A stretch of DNA of 64,000 nt from an uncultured Roseburia sp. (GTDB taxonomy: Bacteria > Bacillota > Clostridia > Lachnospirales > Lachnospiraceae): assembly GCA_947642555.1 (NCBI GenBank), contig CANRSX010000012.1, positions 54,751 through 118,750 of the forward strand, written 5' to 3'. Shown here piece after piece: positions 52,248 to 60,397 of the stretch. Each line of letters opens with the position of its first letter. The first letter of the stretch is position 1. Position numbers and translations under genes: made by a program. The notes below the pieces were generated by a model. The model had not been told where the DNA came from, did no database searches, and was given only the letters and a program-made list of their open reading frames with translations.

Positions 52248-53975
52248 CTATTTGCCCTGAGATCTGTCATAAGCCATCTGATAGAATTCCAGCAGCTGAG
52301 GAAGTCCGGCTGCCTCTAACTCTGCAAGATAGTCATCCCACTCTGCGTCGATGTCCTGCGTGCCCATCATAAACGCTGTGGAACGCTCCGCGATCACCTT
52401 CTCGATCTCAGTCGGGATCGTACCGATATCGGTCTTCTCCTGCTCCGACACCTTCAGCTCAATGAAGTTCTGCAGGGTCGTATTTCCCGCATACGGCGCA
52501 TACAGCTCCACGCTCGCGTCATATAACAGCTTCTCAAGTCCTTCTGTCGCATAGGGATCCACACCTTCCTCCACTGCCTGGCCGAGGCGGTAATTTGCCG
52601 GAGCGACACGGATACCGACATCCTGCCAGTCATGATTCTGCGGCTCTGAGGACCATGCGTTTAACACTTCGTAAAGCGCCGGCTCATCGTTTAATCCCAC
52701 TTTTCCTTCCGGTGCAAGCACCCAGTCCGTTCCCTCATCCGGGCCGTACTGGCTGTATAAATCGGCAAACTCACTGTAGAAGAAATCAACCCAGCGGAGC
52801 GCCGCTTCCACGTTCTCACAGGTATCGGTGATCATAACGCCGCCTGAGCTCACGCCGCCGCTCGCGCTCGACCATGCGATCCTGGTTCCGTCCGGTCCTT
52901 CAATCGGAGCCATCGGCGCATAGTGGCGGTACAGCTCGTTATTGGACTCGGAGTCGATCATATCGGAGATCGTTCCGTCGGTGAAGAATAACACCGGCTC
53001 ATCCGGCTGATTGATGACAGTCTTTCCAACTTCTGCGGTCTGTGAGAAAGAACCATCATAAATCGCGCCCATTTCATACAGCTCATTGATGAATTTTAAG
53101 CCTTCTTTATATTCGTCAGTTGTCGCCACACACAGCACGCTGCCGTCCGAGGTATCCGCCAGGACGAAGTCTCTCGAGCCAAGCGTTGCGGAAGCGTTCG
53201 GCACCAGCGTATATGCGCCCATGATCCAGTCCTGCATACGGGAAAACCACCCCTTCTCGCATCCCATCACCGCGATGCCGTCCGGCTTGAACTCCAGGAA
53301 CTTCTGGCAGACATCCTTAAACTCTTCCGTCGTCGTCGGGATCTCACAGCCGATCTGATCCAGATAGTAGGTATTCACCCACATCTTCCTTCCATAATTA
53401 CAGTGATAGCACTCGTTCATGGTCGCGAGAGAATAAATCTTTCCGTCTACCTCTCTGGTCATGTCAAGCCCGTAATTCTCCATTAATTTTAAGTAGTTCG
53501 GCACGATATCTTCCGTCAGATAGTCGTCCAGCGGGATAAAGATACCCTCGCCTACGCCGTATTTTGCGATATCTCCGCCCGTACCGAAAATGATATCCGG
53601 GTAATCGCCGCCCGCAAACAGCATCGTCTGCTTCTGCGTCATATCGTCACGTCCGCCGGTCACGAATTCCATCTTGATGCCGGTCTTCTCTTCCATAAAA
53701 AGGGAAAAGTCATTCGTCGCGAAATCCTCTACGTTCGGCATGCTAAGGATCAGCATGGACAGCTCCAAATCACCGCCCTCCACGATCGGATAGGTTCCCG
53801 GCGCCGTCAGGGTTACTCCGCCACCGCCGCCGCTGCTGCCGCTTCCTCCGGCCGCCTGGGTATCGCCGCCGGCCCCCGTCTGGCTGTCACCGCCGCCGCA
53901 TCCGGCAAGCAGACCGGCAGTCATAATACCGATCAGACCGACTGACACAAATCTTTTCCATACGCTACGTTTCAT
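52248..53975 (-). CDS. Extracellular solute-binding lipoprotein (LplA-like)
   Basis: 575 residues. Signal peptide ends GLLAGC with lipidated Cys26, followed by a Gly/Ser-rich linker (about 27-55) and a bilobal binding domain. Paired with two LplB/LplC permeases and a GH29 fucosidase, so the cargo is probably fucosylated oligosaccharide, for example from host mucin or milk-type glycans (inference). Promoter at 54111-54139 with an overlapping dyad. Confidence 0.9.
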   Translation of the reverse strand: MKRSVWKRFVSVGLIGIMTAGLLAGCGGGDSQTGAGGDTQAAGGSGSSGGGGGVTLTAPGTYPIVEGGDLELSMLILSMPNVEDFATNDFSLFMEEKTGIKMEFVTGGRDDMTQKQTMLFAGGDYPDIIFGTGGDIAKYGVGEGIFIPLDDYLTEDIVPNYLKLMENYGLDMTREVDGKIYSLATMNECYHCNYGRKMWVNTYYLDQIGCEIPTTTEEFKDVCQKFLEFKPDGIAVMGCEKGWFSRMQDWIMGAYTLVPNASATLGSRDFVLADTSDGSVLCVATTDEYKEGLKFINELYEMGAIYDGSFSQTAEVGKTVINQPDEPVLFFTDGTISDMIDSESNNELYRHYAPMAPIEGPDGTRIAWSSASGGVSSGGVMITDTCENVEAALRWVDFFYSEFADLYSQYGPDEGTDWVLAPEGKVGLNDEPALYEVLNAWSSEPQNHDWQDVGIRVAPANYRLGQAVEEGVDPYATEGLEKLLYDASVELYAPYAGNTTLQNFIELKVSEQEKTDIGTIPTEIEKVIAERSTAFMMGTQDIDAEWDDYLAELEAAGLPQLLEFYQMAYDRSQGK

Positions 53976-54110
53976 ACAGTTCCTCCTTCTCCTTACTTAA
54001 AATCAGTACTTATTCTGTCTGGTTCCATGTACAAAATAACAGGCAGACTGCCGGGATTCCCGCATATGTCTTTGTGCATTTCATACATTTTCCCTTTGCC
54101 GTCATACATA

Positions 54111-54140
54111 ATTTTATACGGGTTGCACACCATATGCAAC
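54111..54140 (-). promoter_or_regulatory. Promoter of the fucoside importer operon with overlapping dyad
   Basis: Minus strand: -35 TTGCAT (54134-54139), 17-bp spacer, -10 TAAAAT (54111-54116). The inverted repeat GTTGCA (54122-54127) / TGCAAC (54135-54140) covers the -35 and half of the spacer; candidate operator for the upstream AraC-type regulator or a repressor. Confidence 0.6.
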
Positions 54141-54205
54141 GAACAATATTTTTTGAACCATACACTTTTTCAAAACACCGTAATTTGAAGGAAAATCAGT
54201 ATGTT

Positions 54206-56494
54206 TCAGCCCCGTATATCCCCCCTCCCTGTCTCCTGCATCTTCTGATAGTCACTCGGCGCGACACCGACGACCCGTTTGAAGGCTCTCCGGAAGGAAT
54301 AATCGCTCCCGTAGCCGGACGCCGCGGCCACCTCGGTGACCGGACGCCCCTCTTTTAAAAACTTCTGCGCGTAGCTGATCCGTTTCATCTCCAGATAAGA
54401 CGAAAAACTCACACCATACATTTTTTTAAAATCCCGATATAATTTCTTCTCAGGAACCTTCAGCTCGTCCGCCAGCATCGCCAGACTGTACTCCGCATTG
54501 GGATATTCCCGCTCGATCTGCACCTCGGCCTCCGCCTTTAAGCGCTCCAGCTCCTGATCCTTACTCTGGTTCCTGCGCTCCTCAAAATACTGCCATACCT
54601 GCCAGATCATCTCTTCTGTCTCCTGCGGCGACCGTATCTTGTGGATCCTTGTCAGAAGATCCTCGCGCTCCCCCTCCCCGAGGCAGCGCAGCAGGATGCA
54701 CCGCAGAACCTCCAGATTATAGCTGGCCGGCATGCCCTCTCTGGATGCGCCGGATCCCGGCAGCCAGAAATAGTTTCTCTGCACCTGGGACATCACTGCC
54801 GTAAGCTGTTCCTTTGTGCCGTTTTTGATCGTTTTTTCCAGCTGGATCTCCAGATCCACGGTAAAGACCACATGCTGATGGCGCGGCAGATCGTCCGTCA
54901 GGCAGGGCATTCGAAGCTTATAGTATCTCGCATATTCGCAGGATCTGCACACATGCTCATATTCCCCGGCGACCGCCAGCAGCGAATCCGCGGTGTCGCT
55001 GATCCCGGTATAGATGGTCGCCGGGATACGGCTGTATACCGCATAATTCACCGCCTCAAACCGTTTTTTTACCTCCTGGCTGTCTGTCTGTTCCCCGACG
55101 TGGATCACAAGGACATAATTCAGATATCCCATACTGGTCCGGATATACGGGTAGGGAAGCTCCGCATCCAGGCTTTCCGTGAGAACCTCCTCCAGCTCCT
55201 TCACCGATACGCCGGCCTCCTCGAGGATGGCGTCCTCGATCTGCATCCCGGCCAGAATACAGGGGAACCGTACCGGGAGCTTTAACCCGGCTTCTCTCAG
55301 CTCGCCGGAAAGCTCCTCCCCGGAATCGTAAATGCCGTACAGAATCTTTCGGATAATTCCCTCCTGCAGCCGCTCCTTCTGGCGGTCCAGCGTGATCTGA
55401 AGGTTCTCCGCATGCTCTAAGATGCCGCCGAAATTCTGCCACATATTGGTCGATTCCCTGCGCTCCTGCCCCTCTCCGGGATATTTTTCCGTAAACTTAA
55501 GATACCGGTCCACCACCCTCTGATTCCTGTTCCAGTACCAGAAGCAGATCGTCACACCGATCAGCAGCGAGCTGATGCAGAGGGCCAGTATCGCGTATTT
55601 TCCTGCCGCCATCTCCACAAGAAGCTCCTCCCGCGGCATCACTGTCACGAGCGTCAGCCGGTTTACGCCGACCGGCATCTCACAGACTGCGGCCTCCCCC
55701 TTTTTCCAGCCGTTTGCATCCACGTATTCCTTCCAGCTGCTCTGCTTTGGAAAAGCCGTATAGATATCATTCTGGCTGTCGCAGACATACAGGATTTCCC
55801 CTTCTTCGTCCACGAGAAACGCCATTCCGTTCTCCGTCCACAGGCTTTTTGAGAGCAGGTTTTTTATCTCCTTCCATTCCAGCTCAACGACGACCACGCC
55901 TGCCTGCGTTCCGTTTCCCGCATAATTAAAATGCTGGACGATACGGATTCCCTTTGTCATCCCGAAGGTTTCTCCGCAGACAAGGCCGTCTAACCTCCAT
56001 CCATAAAGCGCGTCCGCCATCTCCTGGTACGTCAGCCCCTGGTCCATTTCCAGTGCGGCCATCCCGCGCGCGTCATTCGGCACGACGCACGGAATCCGGA
56101 TCAGATAGTCGGTGTAAAGCGGCATGATATAGATATCCCGGATAAAGCTGTTTAACATGGCATAATCCGGAAACGATTTTGCAAGCTTGTATGCACTGTA
56201 CGATTCCTGGGCGGGGGTACCGGTTCCCATCCGGCTTAAGTAATCTTTCAGATTCTCATCGGAAGCGACGTATCTCGCGACATTTGACAGCTGCTCGATT
56301 TCCTTATTTAATGTCACCGACGTCTCCATCGACAGATTCCTTGCCTTTTCCTTCTGGATATCAAAAAGCGCGTCCTGCATGACCTCATAAATCACGAGAA
56401 TCGCCACGGCCGGCGCCAGTATAATCACAAGATAGGAAAAAAGCATTCTTGCGGAAATCTGTTTTCTTTTCGTCATCCTTTCTGGCTTCCTCAT
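54206..56494 (-). CDS. Membrane-bound AraC-family regulator with extracellular sensor domain
   Basis: 762 residues. Membrane helix 1 at about 17-38 (LFSYLVIILAPAVAILVIYE), a periplasm-facing sensor region of Cache-like size (about 39-300), helix 2 (YAILALCISSLLIGVTICFW), a cytoplasmic linker, and a C-terminal AraC DNA-binding domain (ELKVPEKKLYRDFKKMYGVS, AAASGYGSDYSFRRAFKRVV). It combines sensor and regulator without a kinase. It precedes the fucoside importer genes on the same strand and is the likely activator. ATG 56494 has GGGGAGACAT upstream; a later ATG at 56476 is possible but has poor spacing. Confidence 0.88.
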   Translation of the reverse strand: MRKPERMTKRKQISARMLFSYLVIILAPAVAILVIYEVMQDALFDIQKEKARNLSMETSVTLNKEIEQLSNVARYVASDENLKDYLSRMGTGTPAQESYSAYKLAKSFPDYAMLNSFIRDIYIMPLYTDYLIRIPCVVPNDARGMAALEMDQGLTYQEMADALYGWRLDGLVCGETFGMTKGIRIVQHFNYAGNGTQAGVVVVELEWKEIKNLLSKSLWTENGMAFLVDEEGEILYVCDSQNDIYTAFPKQSSWKEYVDANGWKKGEAAVCEMPVGVNRLTLVTVMPREELLVEMAAGKYAILALCISSLLIGVTICFWYWNRNQRVVDRYLKFTEKYPGEGQERRESTNMWQNFGGILEHAENLQITLDRQKERLQEGIIRKILYGIYDSGEELSGELREAGLKLPVRFPCILAGMQIEDAILEEAGVSVKELEEVLTESLDAELPYPYIRTSMGYLNYVLVIHVGEQTDSQEVKKRFEAVNYAVYSRIPATIYTGISDTADSLLAVAGEYEHVCRSCEYARYYKLRMPCLTDDLPRHQHVVFTVDLEIQLEKTIKNGTKEQLTAVMSQVQRNYFWLPGSGASREGMPASYNLEVLRCILLRCLGEGEREDLLTRIHKIRSPQETEEMIWQVWQYFEERRNQSKDQELERLKAEAEVQIEREYPNAEYSLAMLADELKVPEKKLYRDFKKMYGVSFSSYLEMKRISYAQKFLKEGRPVTEVAAASGYGSDYSFRRAFKRVVGVAPSDYQKMQETGRGDIRG

Positions 56495-56512
56495 ATGTCT
56501 CCCCTCTTTTAC

Positions 56513-56551
56513 TTGAAAACCGTTCCCAGATATAGTACAGTAACCCTGTAC
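56513..56551 (+). promoter_or_regulatory. Promoter with palindromic operator before the 97-residue gene
   Basis: -35 TTGAAA (56513-56518), 17-bp spacer, -10 TACAGT (56536-56541). The dyad GTACAG (56535-56540) / CTGTAC (56546-56551) lies directly on the -10 and start-point region. Confidence 0.65.
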
Positions 56552-56570
56552 CGATCTATTACAAAAACAT

Positions 56571-56600
56571 CGGCGCTCCATCCGGACGGGTGGAGCGCCG
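56571..56600 (+). promoter_or_regulatory. Leader hairpin before the 97-residue gene
   Basis: CGGCGCTCCA (56571-56580) / TGGAGCGCCG (56591-56600), ten perfect pairs, 10-nt loop, ending four bases before the AGGAG ribosome site. May shield the mRNA 5' end or tune translation. Confidence 0.6.
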
Positions 56601-56615
56601 GATCAGGAGACTGCC

Positions 56616-56909
56616 ATGTTATTTCAGAAGAAAAAATCCCTGCCGTCCCTTGTGCTTTCAAAGGACGGTACCATCATCTATGACGGCCTGCTGAAGGACG
56701 TCCCGCTAAAGGAAGAAATCATCCTGAAAAAAAGCGTTGAATTCTTCGATGATCCCGAGCCCTGCCACATCCACCGCAGCGCGGTCCGCGTCCGGCTGAT
56801 CTCCGAGCTGCTCGAAGAATTAACCGATCGGGAAGACGGCGCCCCGGGGCCGCTGGTCCTTTTGTATGTGGACGCAGCGGATTTCGACAGCTGCCGCCTC
56901 GTCCACTAA
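56616..56909 (+). CDS. Uncharacterised 97-residue protein
   Basis: I do not recognise the family. The sequence begins MLFQKKKSLPSLVLSKDGTI; a basic N-terminus is followed by alternating beta-like segments, an acidic middle (VEFFDDPEPCHIHRSAVRV), a helix (LISELLEELTDRE) and a beta-like end (GPLVLLYVDAADFDS). No membrane helix or signal peptide. AGGAG lies six bases before ATG. It has its own promoter, operator-like palindrome, 10-bp leader hairpin and terminator, so it is very likely real. It is divergent from the AraC-type regulator, which may control it. Two cysteines and two histidines do not form a recognisable metal motif. Confidence 0.7.
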   Translation: MLFQKKKSLPSLVLSKDGTIIYDGLLKDVPLKEEIILKKSVEFFDDPEPCHIHRSAVRVRLISELLEELTDREDGAPGPLVLLYVDAADFDSCRLVH

Positions 56910-56950
56910 TGTCCGCCTGATGCGGACACCGGGACCGCAGCGCTCTTCTG

Positions 56951-56975
56951 AAAGCCCTGGGACCGGGCTTTTATT
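56951..56975 (+). terminator. Intrinsic terminator after the 97-residue gene
   Basis: AAAGCCC (56951-56957) / GGGCTTT (56965-56971), 7-nt loop, tail TTATTT. Confidence 0.75.
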
Positions 56976-56980
56976 TCATT

Positions 56981-57115
56981 CGATTGTGCCCTGGCACAAT
57001 CGCTGCGCGCGAGCGTTTGCCGCAAGGAATAGCTTCTCCTACGCGAGCTGTGCATCCTGCCCGGAGGGCTTTTTATATCATGGGAAATTGCAGCGCAATT
57101 TCCTATGATATAAAA
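56981..57115. repeat. Composite hairpin-rich repeat island B
   Basis: Successive dyads: CGATTGTGCC (56981-56990) / GGCACAATCG (56993-57002); GCCC-GGA-GGGC plus T run (57059-57075); and a 20-bp pair, 57071-57090 against 57096-57115 (TTTTATATCATGGGAAATTG with one G-U, loop CAGCG). The right arm contains the final codons and stop of the DsbD-like gene. Similar in build to island A at 12582. Confidence 0.65.
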
Positions 57116-58794
57116 TATAGCGCGAACCCAAGGAACAGCAGCGCGGAGATCAGCTTGACCACCCCAAGGTGGCGCAGCATGGCCTCCGAAATCCGTTCCG
57201 CATTCCTCGTCTTCTGCAGCACTACAAGCATCAGCGCGGACGGCAGTGACATCGCGGTCACATAGATCAGAAAATACGGCCACACGCTGCCGACCTGATG
57301 CTTCAGCAGGTAGGTGATCGAGGCCATGTAGATCTGCCCGGTGCAGAAAAACTCCCCGACCGAGACCGCCATCCCAAGCCCTAAGATCAGAAGCGGCTTT
57401 AACGCGCCGCCGTAGCCGGCCGCCCTGCGGATCAGCCTGTGGTTCCATTTTCTCATCCCGGCCGGCAGCTGGGTGCGGATCTTTCCGTAATCCTGACGGA
57501 ACACGCGCACCGCGTCGATCAGATAAAAAATCCCGGCCACCGCAAACAGCAGCGCAAGTATCCGGTCGAGAATCCCCTTTGCGCCGGCGAGCAGCTGCCC
57601 GTCAATCCCCGCGGCGGTGAAGTAGATCGCCATGCCGATCGAGACGTACGCCACATATTTCCCGCCCAGATAGAGGAGTCCGTTTTTCCACACGGACGCC
57701 TTCTCCGAGACGACCAGCGAGATCAGCATCAGAAGCATGGAGACGGCGCACGGATTAAAGCCTGCCAGAAGACCCGCCCCCAATAGCGTCAGCGCGCTTC
57801 CCGCGCCGCTCTGTTCCCGCTCCCCGCTCTGTTCCGTGCACTCCGTGAGCCGCTCCTTAGCGCCGGTGACATGCGTGAGAAGCGCGTCCGTCTCCCCTTC
57901 CTGCCACACATCGTCCGGGCCAAGCGCCGTGATCGCCTTTGCCCCTGTCGCGGCGCCGGATCCGTAAAAAAGCGCCGGAACCTTCTGGTCCGATTCCGGG
58001 ACGCCGTACTCCGCGAACATGCATTTTAAGAATTCCAGACAGGGATCCTTTACAATATTATACTCCAAAATCACGCCTTCCGCCAGCTGATCTTCCATAA
58101 GCCGGCCCCTGGCCTCCTCACAGTCCCCGCATGCCTCCGTGACAAAGAGTACCGCCACCGGGCCGTCGCTTTCCGCAAGCCGTCCGGCAAGCTCCCCGGC
58201 AAGGGCTTCCTCCTCCTTTATGCCGGCAAAGGGCAGACCGGTTTCCCCGTATGCTTCCCCTGTCCTGTCGCCGCCGGCAGACGATTCCCCGGCTCCGGTA
58301 TTTCCGGCAGACGATTCCCCGGCTCCGGCACTTCCCGCAGACGATTCCCCGGCTCCGGCACTTCCCGCAGACGATTCCACGCCCTGTGTCTCTCCCGCCG
58401 CTTCCACAAGCAGCGCCTCCATCTGATCCATGCCGCTGACCCAGCGGTCGCCCACAATCAGCACCGGAAGATATGTCCCGTCCGGAATGCCAAGTTCCTC
58501 TCTCCTATTATTGTAGTGTGTCCTGGCGGAATCGTGAAACACATTATACGTGGCGACATTCCCGCGCAGACTCTCCCTATCCTCCGCAGAAAGACATTCT
58601 TCATAGAGCTTATAAAAATCCGCGTCGCCCTCGCAGGAGGCACAGACATTTTCATAGAAAAACTCGATGCGGCACGGCTCTGGCTCTTCTTCTGCGGCGC
58701 GCACGCACCGCGGAACGGCCAGAAGCAGGAGAAGCGCCGCAGCCGCCATCACAGCAGCCGCAAGGACGGACCGTCCGGCCCTCTTCCCTCTCAT
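57103..58794 (-). CDS. DsbD-like thiol-disulfide transporter with two thioredoxin-like domains
   Basis: 563 residues. Signal/anchor helix (about 9-29); thioredoxin-like domain 1 with CASC at 51-54; four perfect-to-near-perfect 10-residue repeats (SSAGSAGAGE type, 141-180); thioredoxin-like domain 2 with CGDC at 222-225; then a CcdA/DsbD membrane domain of six helices with the paired channel cysteines Cys349 (AGFNPCAVSM) and Cys484 (GEFFCTGQIY). It should carry reducing equivalents from cytoplasmic thioredoxin across the membrane to extracytoplasmic partners. The start overlaps the cutC stop (ATGA), and the stop lies inside repeat island B. Confidence 0.85.
   Translation of the reverse strand: MRGKRAGRSVLAAAVMAAAALLLLLAVPRCVRAAEEEPEPCRIEFFYENVCASCEGDADFYKLYEECLSAEDRESLRGNVATYNVFHDSARTHYNNRREELGIPDGTYLPVLIVGDRWVSGMDQMEALLVEAAGETQGVESSAGSAGAGESSAGSAGAGESSAGNTGAGESSAGGDRTGEAYGETGLPFAGIKEEEALAGELAGRLAESDGPVAVLFVTEACGDCEEARGRLMEDQLAEGVILEYNIVKDPCLEFLKCMFAEYGVPESDQKVPALFYGSGAATGAKAITALGPDDVWQEGETDALLTHVTGAKERLTECTEQSGEREQSGAGSALTLLGAGLLAGFNPCAVSMLLMLISLVVSEKASVWKNGLLYLGGKYVAYVSIGMAIYFTAAGIDGQLLAGAKGILDRILALLFAVAGIFYLIDAVRVFRQDYGKIRTQLPAGMRKWNHRLIRRAAGYGGALKPLLILGLGMAVSVGEFFCTGQIYMASITYLLKHQVGSVWPYFLIYVTAMSLPSALMLVVLQKTRNAERISEAMLRHLGVVKLISALLFLGFALYFIS
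58255..58374 (-). repeat. Four tandem 30-bp repeats inside the DsbD-like gene
   Basis: Four in-frame 30-bp units encode 10-residue Ser/Ala/Gly/Glu repeats (residues 141-180). The first two units are identical in protein and the last is the most diverged, consistent with slippage expansion of a linker. Confidence 0.85.
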
Positions 58795-59540
58795 CCCAGA
58801 AGCTCCTCTAACACGTCATGCGCCGCACGGATGGCCTGCTCATCCGTCCGCCAGATCTCGTATTCGCTGATGCCGCCGATCCCCATATTCACATCCTCCC
58901 TGCGGTAGCGCATCGCGCTGTCAATCGTCCGTTTTCCTGACATGTGATATGCCCTCGCACCGGTCTTTTCATACAGCTTCCGAATGACGTCCGCGTTCAC
59001 ACCGCCGCCGGCCTGGATGACAATGCGGTCCCTGCTCTCCGACACCAGCTCTCCCAGAAGAGACACACCTGAAAGACTGTCATTTTTCTGCCCGGAGGTT
59101 AAGATCGTGTCCATCCCCAGCGATATCGCCGCTTCGAGCGCCTCGTGCGGATCCCGGCAGACGTCAAACGCCCGGTGAAGCGTCACGGACATCCCCTTCG
59201 CCCGTTCCATAAGCGCTCCCATCCGCTCCATATCCAGCGCGCCGTCCGGTCTTAAGATCCCGATCACGGCTCCCTCCGCGCCGAGCTCCCGGAACATCGT
59301 CACCGCTTCTTTTAACATCGAAAATTCATACCCCGTGTAGCAGAAATCTCCAAACCGCGGCCGAAGCAGCACGTGAACCGGGATATCCGTCTCCTTCCGG
59401 ATCTCCCGGAACAGGGCGGGTTCCGGCGTGGTGCCCCCGATAATCAGATTCGCGCAGAGCTCCAGTCTCGTGGCCCCGCCGCGCGCCGCCGCTAATGCGG
59501 ATTCCACCGAATCCACGCACACTTCAAGAATATATCCCAT
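58791..59540 (-). CDS. cutC: CutC family protein
   Basis: 249 residues, TIM-barrel CutC. Begins MGYILEVCVDSVESALAAAR with GGATRLELCANLIIGGTTPE, then HVLLRPRFGDFCY, VTLHRAFDVCRDP, ILTSGQ and IVIQAGGGVN, all standard family blocks. First described as a copper homeostasis factor in E. coli; the true reaction is unsettled and several members sit with sugar or cell-wall genes. ATG 59540 is preceded by AAGGAGGAGAAGGG. It lies between a DeoR regulator (19-bp gap) and the DsbD-like gene (4-bp overlap). The copper-responsive name should not be taken as proof. Confidence 0.92.
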   Translation of the reverse strand: MGYILEVCVDSVESALAAARGGATRLELCANLIIGGTTPEPALFREIRKETDIPVHVLLRPRFGDFCYTGYEFSMLKEAVTMFRELGAEGAVIGILRPDGALDMERMGALMERAKGMSVTLHRAFDVCRDPHEALEAAISLGMDTILTSGQKNDSLSGVSLLGELVSESRDRIVIQAGGGVNADVIRKLYEKTGARAYHMSGKRTIDSAMRYRREDVNMGIGGISEYEIWRTDEQAIRAAHDVLEELLG

Positions 59541-59559
59541 TCCCTTCTCCTCCTTATTT

Positions 59560-60327
59560 CTATGGCGCATACAGCGTGACGCCGGCATGCTCCAGCGCCT
59601 GCACGGACGATACGTCCGGCAGCTGATTGGTGATAATGCCGTCGATCTCGTCAAAATGCGCAAATTTATAGGAATCATTAAAATAAAATTTATCGTTCTC
59701 CATCACCAGGTAACTGTGCCGGCTGCTTTTTAAGATGGCGCGCTTCGTCAGCCCGTCCTCAGCCCCCAGCGTCGTCACTGCGGAATCGGTAAAATCGAGC
59801 CCGCATGTCCCCACAAACGCACGGTCAAAGCTGTAACGGCTGATAAAATCAATCGTCTCCGCCCCCAGAAATCCGTTGACGGTCCGCACCATCGTACCCC
59901 CCGCGCCGATCGTCGTAATCTCCCTTCCGGCGGAGAGCACCTGCAAAATATCGATCATATTGCTGACCACCACCAGCCGCCTGCCCCACTGCACCAGCAG
60001 CCTGGCCAGCAGAATATTCGTCGTGGAAATATCGAGAAAAATCGTCTCATTTTCCCGGATCCGCTCCAGGGCCATCCGCGCAACCGTCTCTTTTTTCTCA
60101 CTGTTGACTTCCTTGCGGTCAATCACATCCCTCGTCAGCGGATAATCGGTGGACAGCACCGCTCCCCCATAGGTGCGTTTCAGCCGCCCTTCCTTTTCCA
60201 GCGCCTTTAAATCCTTGCGGACGCAGTCTTCCGTCACCGAAAAAAGCTGGCTGAGCTCCTTTACCGTCACCCTTCCCTCAGCCATCAGACGCTCTAAGAT
60301 CCGTTCATGCCGTTCTTCTATAAACAT
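59560..60327 (-). CDS. DeoR-family transcriptional regulator
   Basis: 255 residues. N-terminal DeoR HTH (RHERILERLMAEGRVTVKEL, then FSVTEDCVRKDLKALEKEG) and a C-terminal DeoRC sensor domain of the ISOCOT fold with FLDISTTN, the IGAGGTM loop and FVGTCGLDF, which normally binds phosphorylated sugars. ATG 60327 has GGGGGAG upstream. Second gene of the transglutaminase operon; likely repressor of it, with a sugar phosphate as effector. Confidence 0.92.
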   Translation of the reverse strand: MFIEERHERILERLMAEGRVTVKELSQLFSVTEDCVRKDLKALEKEGRLKRTYGGAVLSTDYPLTRDVIDRKEVNSEKKETVARMALERIRENETIFLDISTTNILLARLLVQWGRRLVVVSNMIDILQVLSAGREITTIGAGGTMVRTVNGFLGAETIDFISRYSFDRAFVGTCGLDFTDSAVTTLGAEDGLTKRAILKSSRHSYLVMENDKFYFNDSYKFAHFDEIDGIITNQLPDVSSVQALEHAGVTLYAP

Positions 60328-60397
60328 AGTTACTCCCCCATCCTCCGGCATACAGGCTGCTCCCGACAGCTTCTGCGTCAGCCAGGTTACACGTTTT

